A stretch of 43,608 bases of DNA from Bacteroidota bacterium. Lineage in GTDB: Bacteria > Bacteroidota > Bacteroidia > B-17B0 > Aurantibacillaceae. Shown here piece by piece: positions 16,693 to 25,800 of the stretch (its first letter is position 1; the number at the start of each line of letters is the position of its first letter). The DNA lies in NCBI GenBank assembly GCA_025363015.1, contig JANYEQ010000045.1:1-43608 (forward strand), read 5' to 3'. A program made the translations under genes and the position numbers. Under the pieces are notes generated by a model. It made no database searches. It saw only the letters and a list, made by a program, of their open reading frames with translations, and was not told the origin of the DNA.

Positions 16693-18645
16693 ATGATAAA
16701 AAAAATACTTACCTTAAGTTTAATAGCTACAGCACTTGTTGCTACTGCGCAAGTACCACGCACAACCTTATTTGAAGAGTTTACTGGCGAAAACTGCGCA
16801 CCCTGTGCTTCTACTAACCCTGCATTAAATGTTACCCTTGCTGGTAACCCCAATGTAATTGCTATAAAATGGCAAGTGCCTATTCCTAGTGCCCCTTCGG
16901 CAACTTGGTCCTTATACCAAACAAACATTACCGAAATTAACTGGCGTTACCAAGGTGGTGGCTATGGTTACCCAAGCCAAAATACCGCCACAAATACCAT
17001 TACAAGTGGTATTAACTCAGCGCCAAGTGGGCGTTTTGATGGCCAACACGCTTGGACTTTTGGTGCCACATCCGATCACCCTTTTTACGTAAACAACACG
17101 GTAATAAATAATGCCGCAGCAGTAAGTACTCCCTTTTCTATTAACATGGGCACCACCTGGGATGCCACTTTTAGTAATGCCGTGGTAACTATTACGGTTA
17201 CTGCTGCTTCGGCATTTACTTCTAGCGCTAATTTAGTGTATCGCCTGTGTTTAACCGAGCGCGCTATTAATTTTAGTACCGCCCCAGGTAGTAATGGCGA
17301 AAAAGATTTTTACGATGTGGTTCGTAAATCATACCCATCCATACAAGCTGGCACGCCTTTACCTACAAACTGGACAGCCGGACAAACTCAAACGTATACT
17401 ATTAATTGTGCCGTACCAAGTTACATACAAGATAAAGGGCAAATGGCTTTTGTAGGTTTTATACAAGATGATGGCACAAAAAAAATATGGCAAGCTGCAC
17501 GCACAAGTCAACCCTTAATTACTAACGAAGCCAAAGCTGTAGCCGTAAATATACCTTCGGTTACTTGCTCGCAAAGTTTAACGCCAATGGCCACTATTAA
17601 AAACAATGGCGTAAATGCAATTACTGCGCTTACTATCAGTCCAATCCTTGATGGTGTAGCAGGTGCTAGCATTTTTTGGACAGGTAATTTAACACCGGGT
17701 ACCACTACTTTAATATCAATGAATGTTATTAATTACGTGAGTGGTTCGCATACGTTTTCGTTTGATATTACAGGCGTAAGCGGTGGCGATGTGGTAACCT
17801 CTAACAACTCAGCTAAATTCCCCTTCTTTAATCCATCTACAAGTTTTGTAGCTCCAATAAATGAAGGCTTTCTTGGCACTACGTTTCCCCCCTTAAACTG
17901 GATGTTGTTTAATTTAGATGGCGGGCAATATACCTTTTCACGCTCAACGTTAGCTGGCGGTTATGGTACTAGTAGCGAATCTATTTTGTTTCAAGTAAAC
18001 TCAGCCGCTAATGGCGATATGGATGAACTTTACCTTCCTCCAAGCGATTTAACAGGCATTACAGCTCCTGAATTAAGTTTTGATTTCTCGTATTGCCAAG
18101 TAGCCACTTCAAATAAAGATTCAATAAACGTATTTGCATCAGCCGATTGTGGCACTACTTGGACAAAAATTTATGGTAATGGAAGTACCGGAATGATTAC
18201 TGCACCAACAAATAGTGTAAGTTTTTTTGTGCCAAGCGCATCGCAATGGAGTACTACAACTTTACCATTACCAACCTATGCTAACAACACTAACCTTTTA
18301 GTTAAATTTCAAGTAAAAGGTAATAAAGGCAATAGATTGTTTATTGATAATATAAATCTACAACAATCTACCATCACAAGTATAAAAAGTAATGCTACAA
18401 CTAATAATGTATTTAGCATTTACCCCAACCCCGCTAATACTTTTGTATATGTTAATTTTTTAGGATTAAATAATAGCCCTGCTACTTTAAAAATAACAAA
18501 TAGCATAGGGCAGGTTGTTAATACAACTAATGTGCTACAACAAAAAATAAGTTTAAATATTAGTGAGTTACCAAATGGTATTTATTTTGTAAACATAGAA
18601 AGCGCTTCCTTTTCAAAAACACAAAAACTAATAATAGCTAAATAA
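16693..18645 (+). CDS. Omp28-like T9SS-secreted protein with CAPC motif (copy 1)
   Basis: A 650-residue protein. Signal peptide MIKKILTLSLIATALVATAQ, then an Omp28/thioredoxin-fold domain (about 21-255) opening TLFEEFTGENCAPCAST, with a CxxC pair at C35/C38. A CARDB-like beta domain (about 270-375), a choice-of-anchor J/MAM-like domain (about 390-555, from INEGFLGTTFPPLNWM) and a T9SS sorting domain (about 575-650, SIYPNPANTFVYV to TQKLIIAK) follow. Omp28 is named after a Porphyromonas gingivalis outer-membrane protein and has a thioredoxin-like fold; the biochemical role is unsettled. It is a close paralogue of the next gene, most alike over the first 230 residues. A terminator follows. Confidence 0.88.
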   Translation: MIKKILTLSLIATALVATAQVPRTTLFEEFTGENCAPCASTNPALNVTLAGNPNVIAIKWQVPIPSAPSATWSLYQTNITEINWRYQGGGYGYPSQNTATNTITSGINSAPSGRFDGQHAWTFGATSDHPFYVNNTVINNAAAVSTPFSINMGTTWDATFSNAVVTITVTAASAFTSSANLVYRLCLTERAINFSTAPGSNGEKDFYDVVRKSYPSIQAGTPLPTNWTAGQTQTYTINCAVPSYIQDKGQMAFVGFIQDDGTKKIWQAARTSQPLITNEAKAVAVNIPSVTCSQSLTPMATIKNNGVNAITALTISPILDGVAGASIFWTGNLTPGTTTLISMNVINYVSGSHTFSFDITGVSGGDVVTSNNSAKFPFFNPSTSFVAPINEGFLGTTFPPLNWMLFNLDGGQYTFSRSTLAGGYGTSSESILFQVNSAANGDMDELYLPPSDLTGITAPELSFDFSYCQVATSNKDSINVFASADCGTTWTKIYGNGSTGMITAPTNSVSFFVPSASQWSTTTLPLPTYANNTNLLVKFQVKGNKGNRLFIDNINLQQSTITSIKSNATTNNVFSIYPNPANTFVYVNFLGLNNSPATLKITNSIGQVVNTTNVLQQKISLNISELPNGIYFVNIESASFSKTQKLIIAK

Positions 18646-18661
18646 AATTAGGTTTAAAATT

Positions 18662-18698
18662 AAAAAGGCTATTAAAGTTTAACTTTAGTAGCCTTTTT
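18662..18698 (+). terminator. Intrinsic terminator after Omp28-like copy 1
   Basis: An inverted repeat of about 17 bp (18662-18679 with 18681-18698, one G-T wobble) with core aaaaaggcta/tagccttttt, ending in five T residues, 16 bases past the stop codon. Confidence 0.75.
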
Positions 18699-18759
18699 GT
18701 TAATTATAGACACTTATAATATGCTAAAATTGCCGTTTAAACTTTTAACAAAAATGCAC

Positions 18760-18790
18760 TTGACAATACTAAATTTATGTTATATATTTG
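18760..18790 (+). promoter_or_regulatory. Near-consensus Bacteroidota promoter for Omp28-like copy 2
   Basis: cTTGac at 18759-18764 (TTG 18760-18762) is followed after 20 bases by TATATTTG at 18783-18790, an exact TAnnTTTG match. The predicted start near 18797 leaves a leader of about 36 bases. This is one of the best promoter matches in the window, and together with the terminator before it shows that copy 2 is transcribed separately from copy 1. Confidence 0.6.
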
Positions 18791-18832
18791 TATAGACAAT
18801 TTAACTAAATCAATTTAAAAAAACCAAGCAAC

Positions 18833-20809
18833 ATGAAAAAAAATTTATTAACCCTAGGTTTAATGGTAGTAGCAGGTGCTGTAGCAATAGCTCAAGTACC
18901 ACGCAAAACATTATTCGAAGAATTTACTGGAGAAAATTGTGGTCCTTGTGCCTCAACTAACCCAGGTTTAAACGTTATACTTGCAGGTAATGCAAATGTA
19001 ATTGCTATTAAATGGCAAGTGCCTATTCCTAGCGCGCCAACTACAACTTGGTCGTTATACAAAACAAACCAAACCGAAATTGATTGGCGTTACCAGGGTG
19101 GCGGTTACGGTTACCCAAGCCAAAATGACGCTACAACAACAATATCAAGTGGTATTAATTCGGCTCCATCTGGTCGTTTTGATGGACAACATCAATGGAC
19201 TTTTGGTGCTACTTCCGATCATCCGGCTTATGTAACAAATGCTGTTATTAATGCTGCGGCAGGAATTACAACACCTTTTGCAATTAATATGACTACAGCT
19301 TGGGATGCTACCTACAGTAATGCCGTTGTTTCGGTTACTGTTGCTGCTGCATCTGCATTTACATCAAGTGCTGCATTAGTATATCGTTTAGTGTTAGTTG
19401 AGCGTACAATTAATTTTGCAAGTGCCCCAGGTACAAATGGCGAAAAAGATTTTTACGATGCTGCTCGTAAATCATACCCTTCTATTCAAGCTGGTACATC
19501 TTTACCAACTACTTGGACAACAGGTCAAACGCAAACATTTACAGTAGCTTGTGCTATCCCTACTTATATACAAGATAAATCGCAAATGGCATTTGTTGGT
19601 TTCATACAAGATGATGGTAACAAAAAAGTAATGCAAGCTTACCGTACCACTCCAGTTTCTATTCCTAATGATGCTAAATGTGTTAGTATTGTAGCGCCAT
19701 CTTTTTCTTGTGCTACTTCAATTGCTCCATCAGTAGTTGTTAAAAATAATGGTGGTAACTCTATTACTTCTTTAACTATTACCCCTTATGTTGATGGTAT
19801 TGCTCAAACGCCATTTACTTCTGCTGCAACAATAGCTGGTGGTGCAACATCAACCATTGCATTAAGTTCTTACCCTGCAGGTAGTGGTGCTCATACGTTT
19901 TCAGTAAACATTAGTGGTGTTAGTGGTGGCGATGTGAATACTGCAAACAATACAGGTTCATCTGCATTTGTTTTAGTGCAAACGTATTTCCCTGGCCCAG
20001 TAAATGAAGGATATGTAGGTGTTACTTTCCCTCCAACAAATTGGTTTAAAACGAATTCTGATGGTGGTGCTTCAACATGGTCGCGTAATGCTACTGCTGG
20101 AATTGCTCCGTCAGGTGCAGGTGCTGCTAAATACGACTTTTATAATAATTCTGTAATTGGCGATGCTGACGATTTATTTTTACCTCCTACAAATTTATCA
20201 TCGGTTGCTAACCCATCTATTACGTTTGATGTAGCTTATGCATTTTATACAGCTGCGCCAAGTAACGAAAATGATAAATTAGAAGTATTTTGTTCAACAA
20301 ACTGTGGTACAACTTGGACGAGTATTTACATGAAAGCTGGTACAACGTTAACTACGGCCCCATTAACTACTGCTGCCTTTGTTCCAACTGCAACACAATG
20401 GCGTAACGAGGTTGTAGCTTTACCAGCTGGTGCTAGTAACAACCCAAGTGTTTTAGTGAGATTTACTGCTACATCTGATTACGGTAATAACCTATATATT
20501 GATAACGTAAATTTAGGTGCAATACCTACTTCAATTAAAGCTACTGCTACAACTGATTTTAATGTGTCTTTATACCCTAACCCAAGCGCTGATTTTACTA
20601 ACTTAAATGTTACAACTAAAACTGCAACAAGTGCTAAAGTTTTTGTTTACAACACAGTTGGTCAATTAGTGTTTGATAAAGCAATTACTTTAACCGAAGG
20701 CTTTAATAATGTTGTTATTGATACTAAAAACTTTAGTTCTGGTATTTACAATGTAGTTTTATCTACATCAAACGGCAGCACAGTTAAAAAATTAACAGTT
20801 AATAAATAA
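18833..20809 (+). CDS. Omp28-like T9SS-secreted protein with CGPC motif (copy 2)
   Basis: A 658-residue paralogue of the gene before it, with the same order: signal peptide (ending VAIAQ, residue 21), Omp28/thioredoxin-like domain (about 22-256) with TLFEEFTGENCGPCAST, CARDB-like domain, choice-of-anchor J-like domain (from VNEGYVGVTFPPTNW) and T9SS sorting domain (SLYPNPSADFTNLNV to KLTVNK). C36-G-P-C39 is the classical thioredoxin active-site tetrad, but the flanking Trp of WCGPC is replaced by Asn. Shared blocks such as IAIKWQVPIPSAP and RFDGQHQWTFGATSDHP (one residue apart between the copies) point to a tandem duplication. Its near-consensus promoter suggests high expression. Surface thiol-redox activity is an inference. 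Confidence 0.88.
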   Translation: MKKNLLTLGLMVVAGAVAIAQVPRKTLFEEFTGENCGPCASTNPGLNVILAGNANVIAIKWQVPIPSAPTTTWSLYKTNQTEIDWRYQGGGYGYPSQNDATTTISSGINSAPSGRFDGQHQWTFGATSDHPAYVTNAVINAAAGITTPFAINMTTAWDATYSNAVVSVTVAAASAFTSSAALVYRLVLVERTINFASAPGTNGEKDFYDAARKSYPSIQAGTSLPTTWTTGQTQTFTVACAIPTYIQDKSQMAFVGFIQDDGNKKVMQAYRTTPVSIPNDAKCVSIVAPSFSCATSIAPSVVVKNNGGNSITSLTITPYVDGIAQTPFTSAATIAGGATSTIALSSYPAGSGAHTFSVNISGVSGGDVNTANNTGSSAFVLVQTYFPGPVNEGYVGVTFPPTNWFKTNSDGGASTWSRNATAGIAPSGAGAAKYDFYNNSVIGDADDLFLPPTNLSSVANPSITFDVAYAFYTAAPSNENDKLEVFCSTNCGTTWTSIYMKAGTTLTTAPLTTAAFVPTATQWRNEVVALPAGASNNPSVLVRFTATSDYGNNLYIDNVNLGAIPTSIKATATTDFNVSLYPNPSADFTNLNVTTKTATSAKVFVYNTVGQLVFDKAITLTEGFNNVVIDTKNFSSGIYNVVLSTSNGSTVKKLTVNK

Positions 20810-20830
20810 TAATTAGTTTAAACTATAACT

Positions 20831-20862
20831 AAAAAGCCTTACCTTTATGGTAAGGCTTTTTT
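20831..20862 (+). terminator. Intrinsic terminator after Omp28-like copy 2
   Basis: A perfect 13-bp inverted repeat (20831-20843 with 20849-20861), core aagccttacc/ggtaaggctt, five-base loop and a T tail. Only 28 bases separate it from the next start codon, so the next gene either depends on read-through or uses a promoter overlapping this hairpin. Confidence 0.85.
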
Positions 20863-20890
20863 AATAAACAAAAACACTAAAATTAAACCT

Positions 20891-21649
20891 ATGAAAAAAC
20901 TTTTATTTTGTATACTTTCAATAGCATCAATAGTTGCTACAGCTCAAAACAGTATTTTTTTAACTAATACCAGTAGTGCTAGCACTATTACACCAAACTC
21001 AAATATTAATTTAGTTACCACTGCAGGCGGTAACACAAATATTGTTGTAGATATTAAAAATACAAGCGGTACTACAAAATCGTATAACGTTAAACGTTAC
21101 GATATACAATTAAATAGCGCAGGCTCAACAACTGCATCGGCATATTTTTGTTTTGCTGGTAATTGTTATGGTTCAGGTATAATAGTTTCTCCAACTCCCA
21201 TTACATTAAATAGTAACCAAAGTGCCTCTCAATTAAGTGGATCATATAATATGCTAATTGCCGATTTAGATGAAGCTTCCTCTGTGGGGGCAAGTATAGT
21301 AAAATATACGTTTATAAATACAACTACAGCTAGCGACTCGGTTCAATTTACAGTAAAATATAACGCACCATTAGGTGTTAACGAAATTACAAACACAATT
21401 TCATCGTTTGAGGCATTTCCTAACCCTGCCACTGATTTTACAAACTTTAAAATTAATAGTAAAGTTAGTACTGATGCTAAGTTTGAAGTGTATAATGCTT
21501 TAGGAGCATTAATTTCAACAAAAACTATTACTTTAACTGAAGGAAAAAATAAATTAGATTACAGTGTTGAAAATTTGTCTTCAGGTATTTATTTTGCAAG
21601 TATTAAAATAGGTACTTCTACAATTACCAAAAAATTTATAGTAAAATAA
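20891..21649 (+). CDS. Small T9SS-secreted protein
   Basis: A 252-residue protein with signal peptide MKKLLFCILSIASIVATAQ. A single beta-sandwich-like domain (about 20-165, with VDIKNTSGTTKSYNVKRYD and a lone pair CFAGNC) is followed by a T9SS sorting domain (EAFPNPATDFTNFKI to ITKKFIVK). The sorting domain resembles that of the gene upstream (PATDFTN against PSADFTN; TITLTEGKN against AITLTEGFN), which suggests shared ancestry of the tails. The cargo domain looks like a CARDB/DUF-type fold that often carries protein-binding roles, but I do not recognise it. No clear promoter lies between it and the preceding terminator. Confidence 0.8.
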   Translation: MKKLLFCILSIASIVATAQNSIFLTNTSSASTITPNSNINLVTTAGGNTNIVVDIKNTSGTTKSYNVKRYDIQLNSAGSTTASAYFCFAGNCYGSGIIVSPTPITLNSNQSASQLSGSYNMLIADLDEASSVGASIVKYTFINTTTASDSVQFTVKYNAPLGVNEITNTISSFEAFPNPATDFTNFKINSKVSTDAKFEVYNALGALISTKTITLTEGKNKLDYSVENLSSGIYFASIKIGTSTITKKFIVK

Positions 21650-21680
21650 AACACATTTTATTTTTTTTTAATCTTTATTT

Positions 21681-21712
21681 AAAAGAGGCTGTTTTAAACA
21701 GTCTCTTTTTTT
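21681..21712 (+). terminator. Intrinsic terminator before porV2
   Basis: An inverted repeat aaaagaggctgttt/aaacagtctctttt (21681-21694 with 21696-21709, one G-T wobble) followed by T residues, about 30 bases past the stop codon. Confidence 0.75.
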
Positions 21713-21756
21713 ATTTGGTTTAGCACAATAAAACAAATAAATACCCGTTAAAATAA

Positions 21757-21786
21757 TTGAAAACATACATTTTTTTTGTAATTTTA
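21757..21786 (+). promoter_or_regulatory. Bacteroidota-type promoter for the porV2-porU2 operon
   Basis: aTTG (TTG 21757-21759) is followed after 19 bases by TAATTTTA at 21779-21786, one mismatch from TAnnTTTG. The predicted start is only a few bases before the ATG at 21797, so the mRNA would have a very short leader. Pattern evidence only. Confidence 0.42.
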
Positions 21787-21796
21787 ATAAATAATT

Positions 21797-22879
21797 ATGC
21801 GCCATTATTTTTCTATTTTATTGCTATGCTTAACAGTAGTAGTTAGTGCTCAAATTCGTAAATATAGCAACGAGTTTTTAAATATAGGCGTTGGTGCTCG
21901 TGCTTTAGGTATGAGTAATGCTAACATTACCTCGGTAGAAGGCGTAAATGCTGGTTATTGGAATCCTGCAGGTTTATTAAAACAAAAAAGCGATTTAGAA
22001 GTAGGTTTAATGCACGCCGAATACTTTGCTGGCATTGCCAAGTACGATTATGTGGGGGTAAGTAAACGTATAGATAGTTTAAGCGTTGCGGGGATATCAC
22101 TAGTTCGTTTTGGAGTAGATAATATACCTAATACCTTAGATTTGGTAGATGCCAATGGCAATGTTGATTATAATCGTATTAGCACCTTTAATGCTGTTGA
22201 TTTTGCTGCCATATTAAGTTACGCTCGTAAAATACCACAATTAAAGGGTTTTGATGTAGGTGGTAACTTTAAAATAATTCGTCGTAAATTAGGTCAGTTT
22301 GGTGGTGCTTGGGGTTTTGGCTTAGATTTAGGAACTATGTATAACTACAAAAACTGGAAATTTGCCGCTATGGCACGTGATATTACGGGTACTTTTAATG
22401 CTTGGAGTTATAATATAAGCGATAAGGATATAGCTACCTTTCAGCAAACAGGAAATGAAATACCAACTTCATCCATTGAGGTTACCGCACCAAAACTAAT
22501 TTTAGGCGGCGCACGTACCTTTTTATTTTGGAAAGATAAAATTTCTGTTTTGGGAGAAGTGAATTTAATCAACAGCTTTGATGGCAAGCGTAATACCGTT
22601 ATTAAAACTAATTTATGGAGTTTAGAACCTGCCTTTGGTGCCGAAATTGGCTATAAAGGTTTTGTATATTTACGCGGGGGCATAGGCAATATTCAAAAAC
22701 AATTAAATGATAAAGCCACACAATACATTACTACCTTACAACCCAATTTTGGCGTAGGTATAAAATATAAAATATTTAGTTTAGATTATGCTCTAACCGA
22801 TATTGGCGACCGCTCAATAGCATTGTACTCTAATATTTTTTCATTAAAAATAGACTTTAATAAAAGTATGATTAAATGA
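21797..22879 (+). CDS. porV2: PorV/PorQ-family outer-membrane beta-barrel (PorV2-like T9SS component)
   Basis: A 360-residue outer-membrane barrel. After the signal peptide (ending VVVSAQ) it has the family hallmark FLNIGVGARALGMSNANITS, then GVNAGYWNPAGLL, both typical of PorV/PorQ/LptO-like proteins of the FadL fold. Amphipathic beta strands continue to the end (DYALTDIGDRSIALYSNIFSLKIDF). PorV proteins carry secreted cargo from the T9SS pore to the PorU sortase as part of the attachment complex. The gene overlaps the downstream PorU-like gene by four bases (ATGA), which is strong support for a joint role. I call it PorV2-like, not PorV, because its partner has the long PorU2 form; the exact subfamily would need profile scoring. 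Confidence 0.8.
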   Translation: MRHYFSILLLCLTVVVSAQIRKYSNEFLNIGVGARALGMSNANITSVEGVNAGYWNPAGLLKQKSDLEVGLMHAEYFAGIAKYDYVGVSKRIDSLSVAGISLVRFGVDNIPNTLDLVDANGNVDYNRISTFNAVDFAAILSYARKIPQLKGFDVGGNFKIIRRKLGQFGGAWGFGLDLGTMYNYKNWKFAAMARDITGTFNAWSYNISDKDIATFQQTGNEIPTSSIEVTAPKLILGGARTFLFWKDKISVLGEVNLINSFDGKRNTVIKTNLWSLEPAFGAEIGYKGFVYLRGGIGNIQKQLNDKATQYITTLQPNFGVGIKYKIFSLDYALTDIGDRSIALYSNIFSLKIDFNKSMIK

Positions 22880-25800
22880 AAAAACTAAAACTCATAATTT
22901 TATTTTTTATGCTTGCTTTTTTAGCAAATGCACAATACAATAATGAGTGGATTCGTCATAATCAAAAATATTTTAAATTTACTGTTTCGCAAGAAGGCAT
23001 TTATAGAATAGACTCAACTACCCTTGCCCAATACTATAATTTAAGCACCTTAAACCCAAAAAATATACAACTATTTTTTGGTGGAAAAGAGCAGTTTTTA
23101 TTTATAAAAGGCGAAGGCGATAATAAAATTAATACAAACGATTATATAGAGTTTTACTTAAATCCTAAAACTGTAAATCCCGATTCGGTACTTTATACGC
23201 ATATTAATTATCTTCCTAATCCTTATCAAGCTTTAATACCAGGTGCTACCGACCCTTGTGCCTTTATAACAATTAACAATAGCACCGCCAACAAACGTTT
23301 TACTTTAGAAACCGATACCGCTTGGGCAAATTACTCGCCTACTAATTATTTTTATTCTGAAAAAATATTTACATCTTCTAATAATTATAACGCTGTAATT
23401 GAATACCCTTATGGTATTAGCGACCCACACTATACCCAGGCTGAAGGTTGGGGGTATAATATAGTTAAAGGTACGCCCTTTAGTACTTCATTTGGTAACT
23501 TAAATGTTTACACGCTTACACCATTAACAAGCACAGTAACTATCAATTACTCTGGTAATAGTTTAGAGGCCAGTCAGTTTATCGATCATCAAATACAAAT
23601 AAATTATAGCGATGTAAATAATAATACTGTACAATTAGCTGATACGCTGTTTAGAGGTTTTCAACCTGTAAAAAAAACATTTAAAATAAGTACTTCAAAC
23701 ATAGGTAGTGCTACTAATTTTAGTTTAGTATCGGTGGCAAATGCGTCTTTTAGTGCCTTTACAAATAATACCCTATTACATTATGTAAATTTTATATATC
23801 CTCAAACATTAAATTTAAATAATTTTAATTCTGCTAAATTATTTATTGACGATAACACCACTACACCAAAAGGTTATTTTTTTTTTACAAATGTTAATAC
23901 TTCTACTTCCGCAAATATGTTGTTTTACGATATTACCAATGGCAAGCGTATTACCAATGCTATTAACGGTAGCACAATTAAAGTTATTGTTCCAAACTCA
24001 GGTGCGCGTAAATTGTGTATTTTATCTGCCGAATCTAATACCATTGCTATAACTTCGTTTACTGTAGCCAATCAAAATAATTTTTATACCAATTTTAAAA
24101 ATCCAGCCGTTACAAAACCTTATGTAATTATTTACCATAACGATACTAAAAGTGGGGCAATGGCTTATAAAGCCTATCGCCAAAGCGTTACAGGTGGCAG
24201 CTATAATGTTATTGATGCTAATATTGATGAACTATACGAACAGTTTAGCTTTGGTATTACTAAAAATCCTGCCGCCATGCGAAATTTTATTCGCTTTTTA
24301 AAAGATAGTTTACCTAAACCTCCAGAATATGTTTTTTTAATAGGCAAAGGAATTAAAAATGATGATATAAGTTCTGTAGCCGAACCTCAAAACCTAATAC
24401 CAGTAATGGGGCAATCAAGTTCCGATAATTTATTAACCTCTGCTTTAACACCCTCTTTGGGTAATTTTTTTAGCCCCGAAATACCCATTGGGCGCATCGC
24501 TGCACTTACAAATTCTCAAGTGACTACCTATTTAGCAAAAGTACAGCAACACGAAACCAGCCCCGCTGCCGCTTGGAAAAAACGGGCCTTATTTTTTATA
24601 GGCGGCGATACACCTTCGTTAACAGGGTTGCTTAATAGTTTTATGATAAATTATGGCAAAACAATTGCCGATACTTTATTTGGAGCCGATACACTTTTTT
24701 TTAGAAAAAATACCACTGCCCCCATTCAGCTTACCGTTAGCGATAGCGTAAAAGGTGCCATTAGTAATGGTGCAGCGCTCATTAATTTTTTTGGGCATGG
24801 AAGCGACCAAGGCTTTGACCAAGCCATTGACGACCCTAAAGAATATAATAATACTGGTCGCTACCCTTTTATTATTGCCAACTCATGTTACTCAGGTAAT
24901 ATTTTTATTTATGGCCGTCCGTCCGTTAGTGAGCGTTTTGTGTTTGAAGACCAAAAAGGAAGTATTGGCTTTTTAGCTTCGGCTAACTTGGGTTTTGTGG
25001 GTACTTTAAATTTATATAATATTGCTTTTTATAAGGCTATATCCAATACAAAATACAACCAAGGCATTGGCGATATTATTAAAGAAACTACAATTAAAAA
25101 CGCATTAGTCCCCGATTCGTTTGTGCGCTTTACAAGTTTAGATATGACTCTGCATGGCGATCCGGCTGTGAAAATTACCAACGGCGCATTACCCGATTAT
25201 GCTATAAAAAATACCGATGTTAGTTTTAATACAAAAACCTATCCCGATAGTATTGGCATAAAAATTAATATATCTAATTTGGGTAGGGCGGTTCTCGATT
25301 CGTTTTTTGTAAAAATAGAACGCTACTTTCCTAATGGCGATTCAACACTAATTTCAAAAAAAATACCCGCTCCGTTTTTTAAAGACAGTTTAAAGTTTTT
25401 TATGCCTTTAGATTTTAATCGAGGCATTGGTTTAAACAAATTTAAAGTAGTAGTTAATAATCTTAATTTTATTGCCGAAAGCACCACTACAAATAATGCT
25501 ACTTCAGGTACAGTAGATTTATTTATTAGTGGAGGAGATATCGTTCCAGTATATCCATACAAATACGCTATTGTGCCTAAAACTGCTACTATTGTTTTAA
25601 AAGCCAGCACTGGCGATCCTTTTGCGCCGCTTACTACCTACCGCTTTCAGTTTGATACTTGCGATAAATTTACAGCACCCATACAAACACAAGTAATATC
25701 AAGCAAAGGAGGGGTTGTTCAATTTACAGTAAACTTGCCTTTTGCCGATAGTACTGTTTATTTTTGGCGTGTAAGTCGCGATAGTATTAGCCCCACTGTT

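Noticed and set aside
16647-16928. Leftward 93-codon frame over the start of Omp28-like copy 1
   Set aside because: It overlaps the signal peptide and CAPC region of a well-supported gene and has no domain of its own.
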